DNA from: Planctomycetaceae bacterium UBA4732
GTDB taxonomy: Bacteria; Planctomycetota; Planctomycetia; Gemmatales; Gemmataceae
DNA: 37,887 nt
Reading direction: 5' to 3'
Assembly (NCBI GenBank): GCA_002404095.1
Contig: DHJA01000003.1
Span: 47,671-85,557 of the forward strand
This document shows positions 15,635 through 24,384 of the stretch, one piece after another (within the stretch, counting starts at the first letter, position 1; each line of letters starts with the position of its first letter). The notes below the pieces were generated by a model that did no database searches, was not told the DNA's origin, and saw only the letters and a list, made by a program, of their open reading frames with translations. The position numbers were made by a program, and so were the translations under genes.

Positions 15635-17725
15635 TTAGCGAATACGCCCAAAGCGATCCGCCGGCCAATAAACCGCGAGCGCCTTGCCCAACAGCAGCCG
15701 CTTGGGCACCGCTCCCCACGTTCGGCCGTCGGAACTTTCAGGGCTGTTATCGCCCATACAGAGATAATGCTCCGGCTGCACGTACATCGTTCGGGTCGGC
15801 ATATGCCGCAGCGCTCCCCACGTATTCGGGTCGCCAAAGTCGTCCACAGTGACGTCCGAGAGGCCGGGGTTGCCGCCGTTGAAGCCCGTGGTGTAGTAAG
15901 TGTCACGCCACAACTTGAGGCCGCGCACCGTCGCCCCCGTCCCCTTGAGGCCGACGCTCGCCGGCTCCAGATCGTTTTCCTTCGTCGCCCCTTCAATCTT
16001 CGGAGCGTCGTAGGTTGCGCCGGCGCCGAACGGCAACGCCTCGTCCACCCATACCATCAGCCGCTCATCGACGTTGGCGAAGCGCACCTGATGCGTTCCG
16101 CCGCCCTTCAACCCCGTCGGCTTGGAGTCCAGCTTCTCTTCTTTCTCGCCCTGGACGCGCAGCAAGGTACAGACGCCGATGGAAAGATCCCAGCGGGCGC
16201 GGAAACGATCTACCCCTTTGGATAGCTCTAATGTCAGTTCGCCCTGAGCCGCGTCGGTCTGCACCTCGCAATCGAGGATTAAATCGCCCACCCAGTTCTG
16301 GCCCGGCGAATGGTTGTGCATTTGATCCGCTTCCCAGGTGTTGTAGCCCATGAAATCGGTAATGAGCTGCGGCGTCGACGGTTTGTCCTCCTGGCCGCCG
16401 CCCCCGAAGCCGCCCGCATCGCGCAAGATGTGACGGTAGCCGAGCCAGTGAACCTGATCGTCGGCCGGCGCCGCCAGGCGAAAGCCGTGCGTGTTGGCCG
16501 CGTTCGCGGGCGTCCAGGCGGCGTCCCCGTCGCGGCCGGTCCACCGCGCCCAACGCGGCCCGCCGAGATCGGACGCCTGATGGTCGTTGTCATAGACGAT
16601 GCGGCGCATCGCCAGAATGTTGTCCGGCGACTTGCGGAGGATCTGAAATTCGCCGCGATTAAACGCTTCAGCTGACTCATTGACGTGCATGTACTTCTTC
16701 TGCCAGAGCTGCTTGGCCAGCTCCGCGCGCTGGGCCGGGTCGGTTATGTCCTTGAGGTCGTCGTACTGCGGCCCCTTGTCCGGCGCCAGGGCGTAAAGGT
16801 CGCCGTTGTGGATGGCAATGGTTTCGCCGGAGAGGCCGACGAGCCGTTTGATGTAGTTCATCGGTACGCCGTCGCGGAACGGCCCAGTGCGTGGGAAGGA
16901 GCTGTCGCCGGGATACTTGAAGACCACCACGTCTTCGCGTTCCGGCGGCGTCTCGAAGAGGTCGTAGACGAACTTGGACACCAGCACGCGGTCGCCGCTA
17001 TTGCAAGACGGAGACACGATGGCGCCGGGGTCGTTGTCGGCCCGATCCGGTGGCACGAAGTGGATGCGTTCCCGGCAATTGGGGCAGGTGCAGCCGCGAA
17101 CCCGCACGGGCGGCGGATCGGTGGGGTCGGCCTCCTGGCTACAGTTGACGGGGAAGCGATAGCCGCACTTGGGGCACACGGTCATTTTCTGGTAGCCGAG
17201 AAGCGTTTCGGCCATTGAGCCGGTGGGAATGACGAAAGCCTCGGCGGCGAAGGATTTCAGCATAAGCACCAACACGACGACGAAGACCACGGTCTCGACG
17301 ATCTCACGGACGCCGTCGGGTTGCGTGGCATCGTCGGCCGACTTGGCGGCGGCTTTCCCAATCGCGACGCGGGCATCCAACTCTCGCCTGGGCGCCAGTC
17401 CGAGGGTGTGAACGATGAAGCGGTTGAAGATTAGGCCGGCGACCAATCCGACGCCGGTGGGGAGCAGTACTGGGCCGTCCCAGTAGCCCAAGAGACGCAG
17501 CACATAATGGAGGATAAAACCCGACGCGGCGCCGACGCCGGCGCCGATGAGGAGGTTAAGGAGCCAGCGGAGCAGTCCCTTGCTATAGTCCGCTACGGAG
17601 AAGGGAGGTTCCGTGGGCGTGGTCGTCGTATACTCCACGGCCGGTCTCACGGACGATGCGGGCGGGTCCGTGTGGTAGCCGGGGAAGTTGGGAGGAAGGG
17701 GCGATGGGTTGGCATCGTCGGCCAT
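15635..17725 (-). CDS. lepB: Signal peptidase I with zinc ribbons and a large inserted domain
   Basis: The ATG at 17725 (MADDANPSPL, behind AAGGTG) gives 696 residues, over twice the length of E. coli LepB. Several hydrophobic helices precede the catalytic region. VIPTGSM supplies the nucleophile S170; NYIKRLVGLSGE supplies the general base K293; the family box GDNSPESSDGR is at 659-669. Between Ser and Lys are two Cys pairs, CPKC (184-187) and CTCPNC (212-217), a probable zinc ribbon. Between the Lys and the GDNS box lie about 350 extra residues, with a probable beta-sandwich (about 470-610) like LamG/DUF1080. It should cleave signal peptides at the membrane. It follows lepA, as in many bacteria. 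Confidence 0.88.
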   Translation of the reverse strand: MADDANPSPLPPNFPGYHTDPPASSVRPAVEYTTTTPTEPPFSVADYSKGLLRWLLNLLIGAGVGAASGFILHYVLRLLGYWDGPVLLPTGVGLVAGLIFNRFIVHTLGLAPRRELDARVAIGKAAAKSADDATQPDGVREIVETVVFVVVLVLMLKSFAAEAFVIPTGSMAETLLGYQKMTVCPKCGYRFPVNCSQEADPTDPPPVRVRGCTCPNCRERIHFVPPDRADNDPGAIVSPSCNSGDRVLVSKFVYDLFETPPEREDVVVFKYPGDSSFPRTGPFRDGVPMNYIKRLVGLSGETIAIHNGDLYALAPDKGPQYDDLKDITDPAQRAELAKQLWQKKYMHVNESAEAFNRGEFQILRKSPDNILAMRRIVYDNDHQASDLGGPRWARWTGRDGDAAWTPANAANTHGFRLAAPADDQVHWLGYRHILRDAGGFGGGGQEDKPSTPQLITDFMGYNTWEADQMHNHSPGQNWVGDLILDCEVQTDAAQGELTLELSKGVDRFRARWDLSIGVCTLLRVQGEKEEKLDSKPTGLKGGGTHQVRFANVDERLMVWVDEALPFGAGATYDAPKIEGATKENDLEPASVGLKGTGATVRGLKLWRDTYYTTGFNGGNPGLSDVTVDDFGDPNTWGALRHMPTRTMYVQPEHYLCMGDNSPESSDGRTWGAVPKRLLLGKALAVYWPADRFGRIR

Positions 17726-17805
17726 ACGGCACCTTGAGTTAGCGAAGAATGGGCCTTTCGACGGATGGTACACCAAAACAGCGAGGAACGACAAGTGCGA
17801 GAGGA

Positions 17806-17867
17806 TACAAGCCCTGAGCGCAAGCGAGGGGTTTCGTCTTACCCCTCGCTTGCGCTCAGGGCTTGTA
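17806..17867. repeat. Palindromic repeat family B, copy 1
   Basis: Perfect 27-base arms (17806-17832 and 17841-17867; TACAAGCCCTGAGCGCAAGC...) with the 8-base loop TTCGTCTT. It begins 6 bases past the lepA stop, between lepA and lepB, and could act as terminator or attenuator. A decayed second copy is at 29964-30024. Confidence 0.88.
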
Positions 17868-17873
17868 AATGCC

Positions 17874-19673
17874 TCACTGATCCGACTCCAAAACCGCCAA
17901 AAACGCCTCCTGCGGAATCTCCACTTGTCCGACCTGTTTCATCCTCTTCTTACCCTCAGCCTGTTTCGACCAGAGCTTGCGCTTGCGCGTGATGTCGCCG
18001 CCGTAGCACTTGGCCGTCACGTTCTTCTTCATCGGAGCGATACTTTCACGCGCGATGATCCGGCTGCCCACCGCCGCCTGCAACACCACCTCGAACAGGT
18101 GCCGGTCGATCTCCTCGCGCAGCTTCTTGAGCAGTTTCCGCCCGCGCCGGTCGGCCGTGGCGCGGTGGACGATGGTGGAAAGCGCGTCCACGCGATTATG
18201 GTGGACCAGCACGTCGAGGCGCACCAGGTCGGCCGCGCGGTAGCCGAGGAAGTCGTAGTCCATCGTGCCGTAGCCGTGCGTCACCGACTTGAGCTTGTCG
18301 TACAGGTCGTAGATGATTTCCGACAACGGCATCTCGTAAACAAGGATGGCCCGCGTCGGACTCAGGTACTCGGTGCGCACGTAAACACCGCGGCGCTCGG
18401 AACAAAGTTGCATGAGGACGCCGATGTTGCCAGACGGTATCAGGAAGTTGATGCGCACGAACGGCTCGCGGAATTCCTCGACCTGGCCGCCTTCCGGCAC
18501 CTTCTGCGGACTGTCGATGACAATGGTTTCGCCTTTGCGAGTCAAAATTTCGTAGGTGACGTTCGGCGCCGTCTGCACGAGGTCGAGCTGGCTGTCGCGC
18601 TCTAGGCGCTGCTGGATGATCTCGCGGTGGAGCATCCCCAAAAAGCCGCAGCGGAAGCCGAAGCCGAGTCCTTCGCTGACTTCCGGCTGGTAGGTGAAGC
18701 TGGAATCGTTGAGTTGCAGCTTGCCCAGCGCCTCGCGCAAATCCTCAAACTCGCCGTTGTTCACCGGGTACAGCCCGCTGAACACCATCGGCTGCGGCTC
18801 CTTATAGCCGGGCAGCGCGGCCGCCGTGGGGTTGGCCGCGTCCGTCACCGTGTCGCCGATGTGGACGTCGGACAGGGTGCGAATTTGCGCCATGAAGAAT
18901 CCGACTTGTCCCGTACCCAGGGCGTCGCACTGCGTCGGCGCTGGCCGGAACTGGCCGACTTCGATAACGTCGAACTCCTGGCTGCCGCGCATCAGGCGAA
19001 TGCGCTGGCCCCTACGCAACGCCCCTTCCATGACGCGGATATGGACTACAGCCCCCTTGTAAGTGTCGAAATGGCTGTTGTAGACGAGCGCCTTGAGCGG
19101 GGCGTTGGGGTCGCCGGCCGGCGACGGGATGCGTTCGACGATGGCGCGCATTACGTCGTCCACGCCGATGCCGCTCTTGCCGCTGGCACGCAGCACGTCT
19201 TTCGGATCGATGCCAAGGGCCGTCTCCATCTCGGCGATCACGTCGTCCGGCCGGGCGATGGCCAGGTCGATCTTGTTGAGGACCGGCACAATCGTCAGGT
19301 TGCCTTCGATGGCAAGGTAAGCGTTGGCGACGGTCTGGGCCTGAACGCCCTGGAAGGCGTCCACGAGGAGGATAACGCCTTCACAGGCGGCAAGGCTGCG
19401 CGAAACCTCGTAGTTGAAATCGACGTGGCCTGGAGTGTCGATGAGGTTCAGCTCATATTTCGTACCATCATAGTCGTAAAAAATGGTGACGGGGTGCATC
19501 TGGATGGTAATGCCGCGTTCTCGTTCGAGGTCCATGTCGTCGAGGACTTGGTTGCGGAAGTCGCGCGCGGTGATGGCCCCTGTTTTAAGGAGGAACTGAT
19601 CGGCCAGGGTACTCTTACCGTGGTCAATGTGGGCGATGATGGCGTAGTTGCGGATGAGCTTCGGATCGGTCAT
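17874..19673 (-). CDS. lepA: Elongation factor 4 (LepA), ribosomal back-translocase GTPase
   Basis: At 599 residues it is a full-length LepA. The G motifs are AHIDHGKST (P-loop), ERERGITI, DTPGHVDF and NKID. The C-terminal region with KCYGGDITRKRKLWSKQAEG, the LepA-specific domain, separates it from EF-G and TypA. It binds ribosomes and affects translocation and initiation. lepB follows downstream on the same strand, the usual pairing. The plus-strand frame across the whole gene is an antisense shadow. Confidence 0.97.
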   Translation of the reverse strand: MTDPKLIRNYAIIAHIDHGKSTLADQFLLKTGAITARDFRNQVLDDMDLERERGITIQMHPVTIFYDYDGTKYELNLIDTPGHVDFNYEVSRSLAACEGVILLVDAFQGVQAQTVANAYLAIEGNLTIVPVLNKIDLAIARPDDVIAEMETALGIDPKDVLRASGKSGIGVDDVMRAIVERIPSPAGDPNAPLKALVYNSHFDTYKGAVVHIRVMEGALRRGQRIRLMRGSQEFDVIEVGQFRPAPTQCDALGTGQVGFFMAQIRTLSDVHIGDTVTDAANPTAAALPGYKEPQPMVFSGLYPVNNGEFEDLREALGKLQLNDSSFTYQPEVSEGLGFGFRCGFLGMLHREIIQQRLERDSQLDLVQTAPNVTYEILTRKGETIVIDSPQKVPEGGQVEEFREPFVRINFLIPSGNIGVLMQLCSERRGVYVRTEYLSPTRAILVYEMPLSEIIYDLYDKLKSVTHGYGTMDYDFLGYRAADLVRLDVLVHHNRVDALSTIVHRATADRRGRKLLKKLREEIDRHLFEVVLQAAVGSRIIARESIAPMKKNVTAKCYGGDITRKRKLWSKQAEGKKRMKQVGQVEIPQEAFLAVLESDQ

Positions 19674-19863
19674 GGGTAGGAACAGTCCCTCCTCCGTGGC
19701 GGATCGCGGGCGGCGATCCGTTGTAAGGGTAAGGATACCAGCAATGCGATGGAGTGGATAGGGTAGAGACAGGGAGGGCGCCGGTTGCCGCTTCTGCTTG
19801 ACCGGAACGCGCGGGTCGTGGATAATTCAAACCGTCGCGCCGTTCTCGACCAACGAGGCTATC

Positions 19864-20196
19864 GTGTCAACCATATCTACAGACGTTACGGACTGGATCG
19901 CCGAATACTCTGACGAGCCGGAGGCGGTGCGCGAGTTCTGCATCCGTCACGGCATTCTTGATTACGTCCGCATTACGGTTGAAATGGCGGAGCGCTGCTT
20001 TGCACCCGTTCACCGCTTGACTTTGTCTCTTTGGAAAGATCCTTGTGAGGGGACCGTGACGGCAAGCGTTGACGTGGATGTCCACGCCAGTGTGGATGAA
20101 ACGCAAGCACGATATAAGCGATTCCTTGAAACGTGGAGTGGGACTATACCCTATCCGGAGTGGAATCTCGTCAGCTTCGGCTACTATATAGTATAA
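19864..20196 (+). CDS. Small hypothetical protein upstream of a HEPN gene
   Basis: I chose the GTG at 19864, preceded by CGAGG, over an upstream in-frame ATG with a poor context. The 110-residue product starts STISTDVTDWIAEYSDEPEA, has a likely beta-sheet middle (LTLSLWKDPCEGTVTASVDV) and ends YPEWNLVSFGYYIV. I do not recognise a family. It stops 4 bases before the HEPN-type gene; such tight pairs are often toxin-antitoxin-like, so it may be the partner of the HEPN protein. This is inference from position only. Confidence 0.55.
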   Translation: MSTISTDVTDWIAEYSDEPEAVREFCIRHGILDYVRITVEMAERCFAPVHRLTLSLWKDPCEGTVTASVDVDVHASVDETQARYKRFLETWSGTIPYPEWNLVSFGYYIV

Positions 20197-20200
20197 TTTT

Positions 20201-20637
20201 ATGCGCCCACACGACTTCTGGCGTCTCGCTGATCGCCTGATCGCCAACGAAAAGAACCCCGAAGGGTTCCGCAGCGCCATCAGCCGCGCCTATTACGCCG
20301 CTTTTTGACCGCCGTGGATTTCCTGACGGCCATGAATATTTCCCTGCTCAGTGGTCCCGGCGTCCATATCCAACTCCTCAACATCCTCGGCAATACCGGC
20401 GATGCTGCTCTTTTATTAACAAGGGATTCCTTGGACACTCTTCGCAATCAACGGAACAGGGCGGACTATGACCTAACGGATACCACGGTGGAAACCGAGG
20501 CGAACGCCATGATACGCGTAAAAGAGGCGTTCAATGTGATCGCGGAATTGAACCGCTGCCGTCTTGATACGCCCCGATTCGCCGCCGTGACCACCGCCAC
20601 GCGCGTCTGGGTGAAGAAGCTCCGAGGCATTCCTTGA
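20201..20637 (+). pseudogene. HEPN-domain protein gene with a one-base frameshift
   Basis: From ATG 20201 the frame reads MRPHDFWRLADRLIANEKN and FRSAISRAYYAAF, the typical first helix of HEPN proteins with the ISRAYYAAF signature, then hits a stop at 20306. One extra T in the T-run at 20302-20306 would continue it as LTAVDFLTAMNIS through HIQLLNILGN and LRNQRNRADYDL to the stop at 20637. The second part includes the R-N-x-R-x-x-x-D-Y pattern seen in HEPN nucleases or nucleotide-binding partners. It is either a pseudogene, a programmed slip or a sequencing error. Confidence 0.72.
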
Positions 20638-20650
20638 GTTGCGTAACTTC

Positions 20651-21148
20651 TTATTCGGCGTCTTTACTGCTTTTCGGGCGGTCGGTGCGACCCGCGACGA
20701 CCCGTCCGCCACTGCCGACTCCGATGAAGCAGTCGCCGGGCAGACAGAACCACCAGTTATCCAAATCGCTCCATTCGGGATCGACCTCCGAGGGTGGGAC
20801 GACTTCTAGCGTCCCGCCGCCAGCGAACTCGACCTCCAAGTCGAAGCGGGTGGTCAACCGCCAGGACGCAACCGGCCGGCCGATTAGGCCGGCGACAGAT
20901 CGCTCGGCCAGGTTCCGCTCATCCTCGGAAGAAGCGGCCTCGTCTCCGCTCACACGCCACCCGGCCATCGAAGTCTGGAGTTCGTAGGGAGGCTTTGTAC
21001 GGCGCCCCTGTGAGTTGCGCGGAGCGATCGTCTCCGAGCCAAACCCAAGAAACAGTGCGTTGCCATAACCGAGCCAGGCCGAGACACACTGGCGGCCCGA
21101 AAGAGCCTCTGCGATTGCGTTTGCCAGCAACTCCGCGGTGTACTCCAT
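20651..21148 (-). CDS. Hypothetical protein, soluble, Trp-rich C-terminus
   Basis: The ATG at 21148 (MEYTAELLANAIAEAL) has a strong GGAGGA site; the longer frame adds low-complexity sequence without support. The product is 165 residues without signal peptide or membrane helix. The second half (VASWRLTTRFDLEVEFAGGG, then DNWWFCLP) looks like a beta-rich fold of the type seen in small immunity-like proteins, but I cannot name a family. It ends 13 bases from the HEPN-type gene on the other strand. Confidence 0.6.
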   Translation of the reverse strand: MEYTAELLANAIAEALSGRQCVSAWLGYGNALFLGFGSETIAPRNSQGRRTKPPYELQTSMAGWRVSGDEAASSEDERNLAERSVAGLIGRPVASWRLTTRFDLEVEFAGGGTLEVVPPSEVDPEWSDLDNWWFCLPGDCFIGVGSGGRVVAGRTDRPKSSKDAE

Positions 21149-21312
21149 ATCGCGTCCTCCTCCGCCGAAGGATTTTATAGCCTCCACAGCACAGCCGGAG
21201 CGGCCGCCTCGCCTTGTTTCGTCGGCCGGCCGATGTACCATGAATGATATAGGTTGCGACGAAGCGGTCGCGCCTCCCTCCTTCGTCGCCTCTCTAATAC
21301 CCAGGTGCCGAC

Positions 21313-22641
21313 ATGACCACCGAAGCGGCCCAGGAGAAAACCGGCCTCGGCAATTACTTCGTGGCCAACTATCCGCCGTTTTCTTCCTGGAAGCCTTCCT
21401 ATCTGCCCGACGCCCGCGCCGTCCTCGACGGGCCGCCGGCCGCCGATACGCCCCTCGGTCTGTATCTCCACATTCCGTTCTGTCGGAAGCGCTGCAAGTT
21501 CTGCTACTTCCGCGTTTACACCGACAAGAACGCCCGCGAAGTGGAAACCTATATCGACGCCCTCGTCAAGGAAGTCGAACTTTATAGCAAAAAGCCGATT
21601 GTCGGCGGTCGGCGGCTCAAATACGTCTACTTCGGCGGCGGTACGCCGTCGTACCTCAGCGCCAGTCAGCTGCGCGCTATGATGGATCGTCTCAAGGCGG
21701 CTCTGCCGTGGGAAGGCGCCGAGGAAGTGACGTTCGAGTGCGAACCCGGCACTTTGCAGCAACACAAACTCGAAGCCCTACGCGAACTCGGCGTGACGCG
21801 CCTCAGCCTGGGCGTGGAGAATTTCGATCCGAAGATTCTCGAATACAACGGCCGGGCGCACCTCGAAGACGAAATCCACCGCGCCTACGGCTGGGCGCGC
21901 GACCTTCACTTTGACCAGATCAACATCGATTTGATCGCCGGCATGGTCGGCGAGACGTGGGACAACTGGAAGCAGTGCGTCGTCAAGACGCTGGCCCTGT
22001 CGCCGGACAGCGTCACCATTTACCAGATGGAACTGCCGTTTAACACCATCTTTTCGCAGCAGCTGAAGGTCATCGGTCAGGATGCGCCGTTTCCCGGCGG
22101 CGGCGTCGCCGACTGGCCGACAAAGCGCGCCTGGGTCCAGTACGCCTTCGACGAAATGGGCAAAGCCGGCTATCAAGTTTCCAGCGCCTATACGCTGGTC
22201 AAAGATAAGGCCAGGTGCAAATTCGTTTACCGTGATAGCCTCTGGCACGGCGCCGATATGTTCGGTACGGGCGTCGCCTCGTTCGGCCATGCGAACGGCG
22301 TTCACATCCAGAATGTCGATTCGTGGGAGCAATACGTCGCCTTGCTCGACAAGGGCGAACTGCCGTTGGGCCGCGCCTTGCCGGTGCAGGATCGGGAATT
22401 GCTTATCCGCGAGATGATCCTCCAGCTGAAAACGGGCCGATTGGAGGCCGAGTACTTTCGCCGCAAGTTTGGAGAGGATATTCTGGAAGACTTCGCGGAC
22501 GGTTTCGGCCAACTCGAAGCCGACGGCTTCTTGACGCGAAGGCCGGACGGCGTGGAATTGACGCGCGACGGCCTGTTGCAGATCGACCGGCAATTGCCGG
22601 CTTTCTTCGAGCCGCAGTTTCGCAATACGCGATATACGTAG
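21313..22641 (+). CDS. Radical SAM enzyme, HemN-like (coproporphyrinogen III oxidase family)
   Basis: The 442-residue protein carries the radical SAM cluster motif CxxxCxxC as CRKRCKFC (C57, C61, C64), preceded by LYLHIPF as in HemN, and YFGGGTPSYL for SAM binding. LSLGVENFDPKIL and INIDLIAGMVGET follow the HemN-like pattern, and the C-terminal part resembles a HemN C-terminal domain. Many HemN-like proteins are not coproporphyrinogen oxidases, and no haem gene is nearby. It is followed by a lipoyl-carrier protein 23 bases on and a ferredoxin, so an unusual radical reaction on a carrier-bound or lipid substrate, with the ferredoxin as electron donor, is possible. Confidence 0.82.
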   Translation: MTTEAAQEKTGLGNYFVANYPPFSSWKPSYLPDARAVLDGPPAADTPLGLYLHIPFCRKRCKFCYFRVYTDKNAREVETYIDALVKEVELYSKKPIVGGRRLKYVYFGGGTPSYLSASQLRAMMDRLKAALPWEGAEEVTFECEPGTLQQHKLEALRELGVTRLSLGVENFDPKILEYNGRAHLEDEIHRAYGWARDLHFDQINIDLIAGMVGETWDNWKQCVVKTLALSPDSVTIYQMELPFNTIFSQQLKVIGQDAPFPGGGVADWPTKRAWVQYAFDEMGKAGYQVSSAYTLVKDKARCKFVYRDSLWHGADMFGTGVASFGHANGVHIQNVDSWEQYVALLDKGELPLGRALPVQDRELLIREMILQLKTGRLEAEYFRRKFGEDILEDFADGFGQLEADGFLTRRPDGVELTRDGLLQIDRQLPAFFEPQFRNTRYT

Positions 22642-22664
22642 AAAATTGGCGAGCCGGGAGCGTC

Positions 22665-23126
22665 ATGCCCGACGACCTGACCTTTTTGATGGGCAAGTTT
22701 CCCGCCGTGCTGCCGGGCGGCTTGCGCTACGCGCGCAACCATATGTGGGCGCGGCCGGAGGACGGTAAACTCCGCTTCGGTTTCACGTCTTACGCCGTCC
22801 GTCTGATGCAGGACGTTTACTTCCTCGATTGGCAGGTGAACGCCGGCGACCGTGTGGAGATGCTGCAACAGGTCGGCCATATCGAAACGTCGAAAGCCGT
22901 GTCCGACCTATTCGCCCCGTGCGCCGGCGCCATCGTCGCCTTCAACCAGGCCCTGCTCGACGATCCGTCCGGCGTCAACGTAGACGGCTACGGTTCCGGC
23001 TGGCTCTTCGACATGGACTCGCCGGGCGACGGCCTTTTGAGCGCCCAGGAATATCACCAATTCCTAGATGAAAACTGGGAAAAGACGCAACGGATGATTA
23101 AGGGCAAGATCAACACCGAGGATTGA
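22665..23126 (+). CDS. Glycine-cleavage H-like lipoyl carrier protein
   Basis: From ATG 22665, behind GGGAG, the product has 153 residues, longer than usual GcvH (about 125-130). The lipoyl hairpin is clear: GHIETSKAVSDLFAP with acceptor Lys K77, then GSGWLFDMD and SAQEYHQFLDE as in GcvH. No gcvT or gcvP is in the window. It lies between a radical SAM enzyme and a ferredoxin, so it may be a dedicated carrier rather than part of glycine cleavage. Family certain; this use is inference. Confidence 0.85.
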   Translation: MPDDLTFLMGKFPAVLPGGLRYARNHMWARPEDGKLRFGFTSYAVRLMQDVYFLDWQVNAGDRVEMLQQVGHIETSKAVSDLFAPCAGAIVAFNQALLDDPSGVNVDGYGSGWLFDMDSPGDGLLSAQEYHQFLDENWEKTQRMIKGKINTED

Positions 23127-23135
23127 AAGACCACC

Positions 23136-24170
23136 ATGAGCCGACAACGCTTGACCGTCGTGCTGTCGCAGGGACAGGGTAAAGACCCACGTAAGCGCTC
23201 TCTTGAGGAGAGTATCGCTGCCGCCCTGTTGATGGAGCCGGGCCTGGACGTATCGATTGTACCCTACCTCTACGACCTCGACGCCGACCATACGGGCCGG
23301 CTGTTCCTGGAGTCGGTGCCGGGCGACATGCTGGTGCTGGGCTGGATGTACCCCCGCGCCGCTTTCTGGCTGTTGGATCGCTGCGACATCAAGGGGCATT
23401 ACGGCGAAAACTTGATTACGCCCAAGGCCGAGGTCGATGACGACGACGAAGAGCAGGAAGAGCCAGCGCCGCCGAAGGGCGTCGGCGCCGTCAACGTGCC
23501 GGATCGTTGGATTTACTGCCTCGACCTGCGCGACCATGCCGATTACACCGTCTACGTCCAGGAAGTACGGCGCGTTGCGGCGGAGTGCGTCGAACGGCGC
23601 GAGACGCAACTGAAGTCGTGGATTCAGGGCAATCCGACGATGGTGCAACTCGGCCGCTACATGCGCGAGGAAGAGCCGGTCGTCGCGACCCCGCAATTCA
23701 CGTCGGAACAGCTGATGCAAGCGCCGCAACGGCGCTGGTATCCGGTGATCGACTACAGCCGTTGTACCAATTGCATGGAGTGTCTCGACTTCTGCTTGTT
23801 CGGCGTTTACGGCGTGGACAAAACGGATCGCATATTGGTGGAGGATCAGGACAATTGCAAGAAAGGCTGTCCGGCATGTAGCCGAGTTTGCCCGGAACAA
23901 GCCATCATCTTCCCCGACTACAAGACGCCGGCCATCGCGGGCGCTCCAGTCGGCAACATCGGCGCCTTGAAGATCGACCTGACGAAGCTATTCGGCGGCG
24001 GCGACGCCATGACGATGGCGGCGCGCGAGCGCGACCGCGAGCTAGTGGCCGACGGCCGTGAAGCGGTGGGGCTGACGGTGGGCATACCCAAGCGACAAGT
24101 GGACAAGCATCAGGAGCCGAAGGACGACCTCGACAAGCTGATGGACGCGCTGGATGATTTGGATATTTGA
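23136..24170 (+). CDS. Two-cluster 4Fe-4S ferredoxin-domain protein
   Basis: A 344-residue protein. The first 200 residues have no family I recognise; an acidic spacer (about 100-110) lies within them. The central region has two cluster motifs: CTNCMECLDFC (CxxCxxCxxxC) and CKKGCPACSRVCP. A helical, charged C-terminus ends EPKDDLDKLMDALDDLDI. It probably passes electrons to the radical SAM enzyme two genes upstream. Its last codons are repeated at 24685-24743, behind a toxin-antitoxin pair. Confidence 0.78.
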   Translation: MSRQRLTVVLSQGQGKDPRKRSLEESIAAALLMEPGLDVSIVPYLYDLDADHTGRLFLESVPGDMLVLGWMYPRAAFWLLDRCDIKGHYGENLITPKAEVDDDDEEQEEPAPPKGVGAVNVPDRWIYCLDLRDHADYTVYVQEVRRVAAECVERRETQLKSWIQGNPTMVQLGRYMREEEPVVATPQFTSEQLMQAPQRRWYPVIDYSRCTNCMECLDFCLFGVYGVDKTDRILVEDQDNCKKGCPACSRVCPEQAIIFPDYKTPAIAGAPVGNIGALKIDLTKLFGGGDAMTMAARERDRELVADGREAVGLTVGIPKRQVDKHQEPKDDLDKLMDALDDLDI

Positions 24171-24172
24171 GG
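24114..24172 (+). repeat. 59-bp direct repeat, left copy (3' end of ferredoxin gene)
   Basis: GAGCCGAAGGACGACCTCGA through the stop codon of the ferredoxin gene. It matches 24685-24743 with three differences in 59 bases. The two copies flank a toxin-antitoxin pair. Confidence 0.9.
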
Positions 24173-24180
24173 AGGGAACA

Positions 24181-24384
24181 ATGAGTACGAAAGAAAAAGT
24201 GATCGATTGGATTCGCGCGCTCCCGGACGACTGCACGCTGGAAGATGTCCAATACCACCTGCATGTCCGCGAAAAGGTGGGACAAGGCATGGAAGCGCTG
24301 GAACAAGGGCAAGTCGTCTCCCATGAAGAAGCAAAAAGGAGAATGGCCGAATGGCTCGCGTTGCATGGACAACCCCAGCGCTAG
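24181..24384 (+). CDS. Antitoxin of a ParE/RelE-type module
   Basis: A 67-residue protein: STKEKVIDWIRALPDDCTLE, then EALEQGQVVSHEEAKRRMAE. The last part, GQVVSHEEAKRRMAEWL, is the usual toxin-wrapping end of small antitoxins paired with ParE toxins. It lies immediately upstream of, and overlaps by 34 bases, the toxin gene. It is expected to neutralise the toxin and to repress its own promoter. Confidence 0.78.
   Translation: MSTKEKVIDWIRALPDDCTLEDVQYHLHVREKVGQGMEALEQGQVVSHEEAKRRMAEWLALHGQPQR

Noticed and set aside
18627..19679. Open frame of 350 codons on the plus strand opposite lepA
   Set aside because: It is fully antisense to a conserved, complete gene and its low-complexity product has no recognisable motif.
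22665..23126. Part of a complete glycine cleavage system
   Set aside because: The H-like protein is clear, but neither the T nor the P protein is present nearby, so the pathway cannot be claimed.
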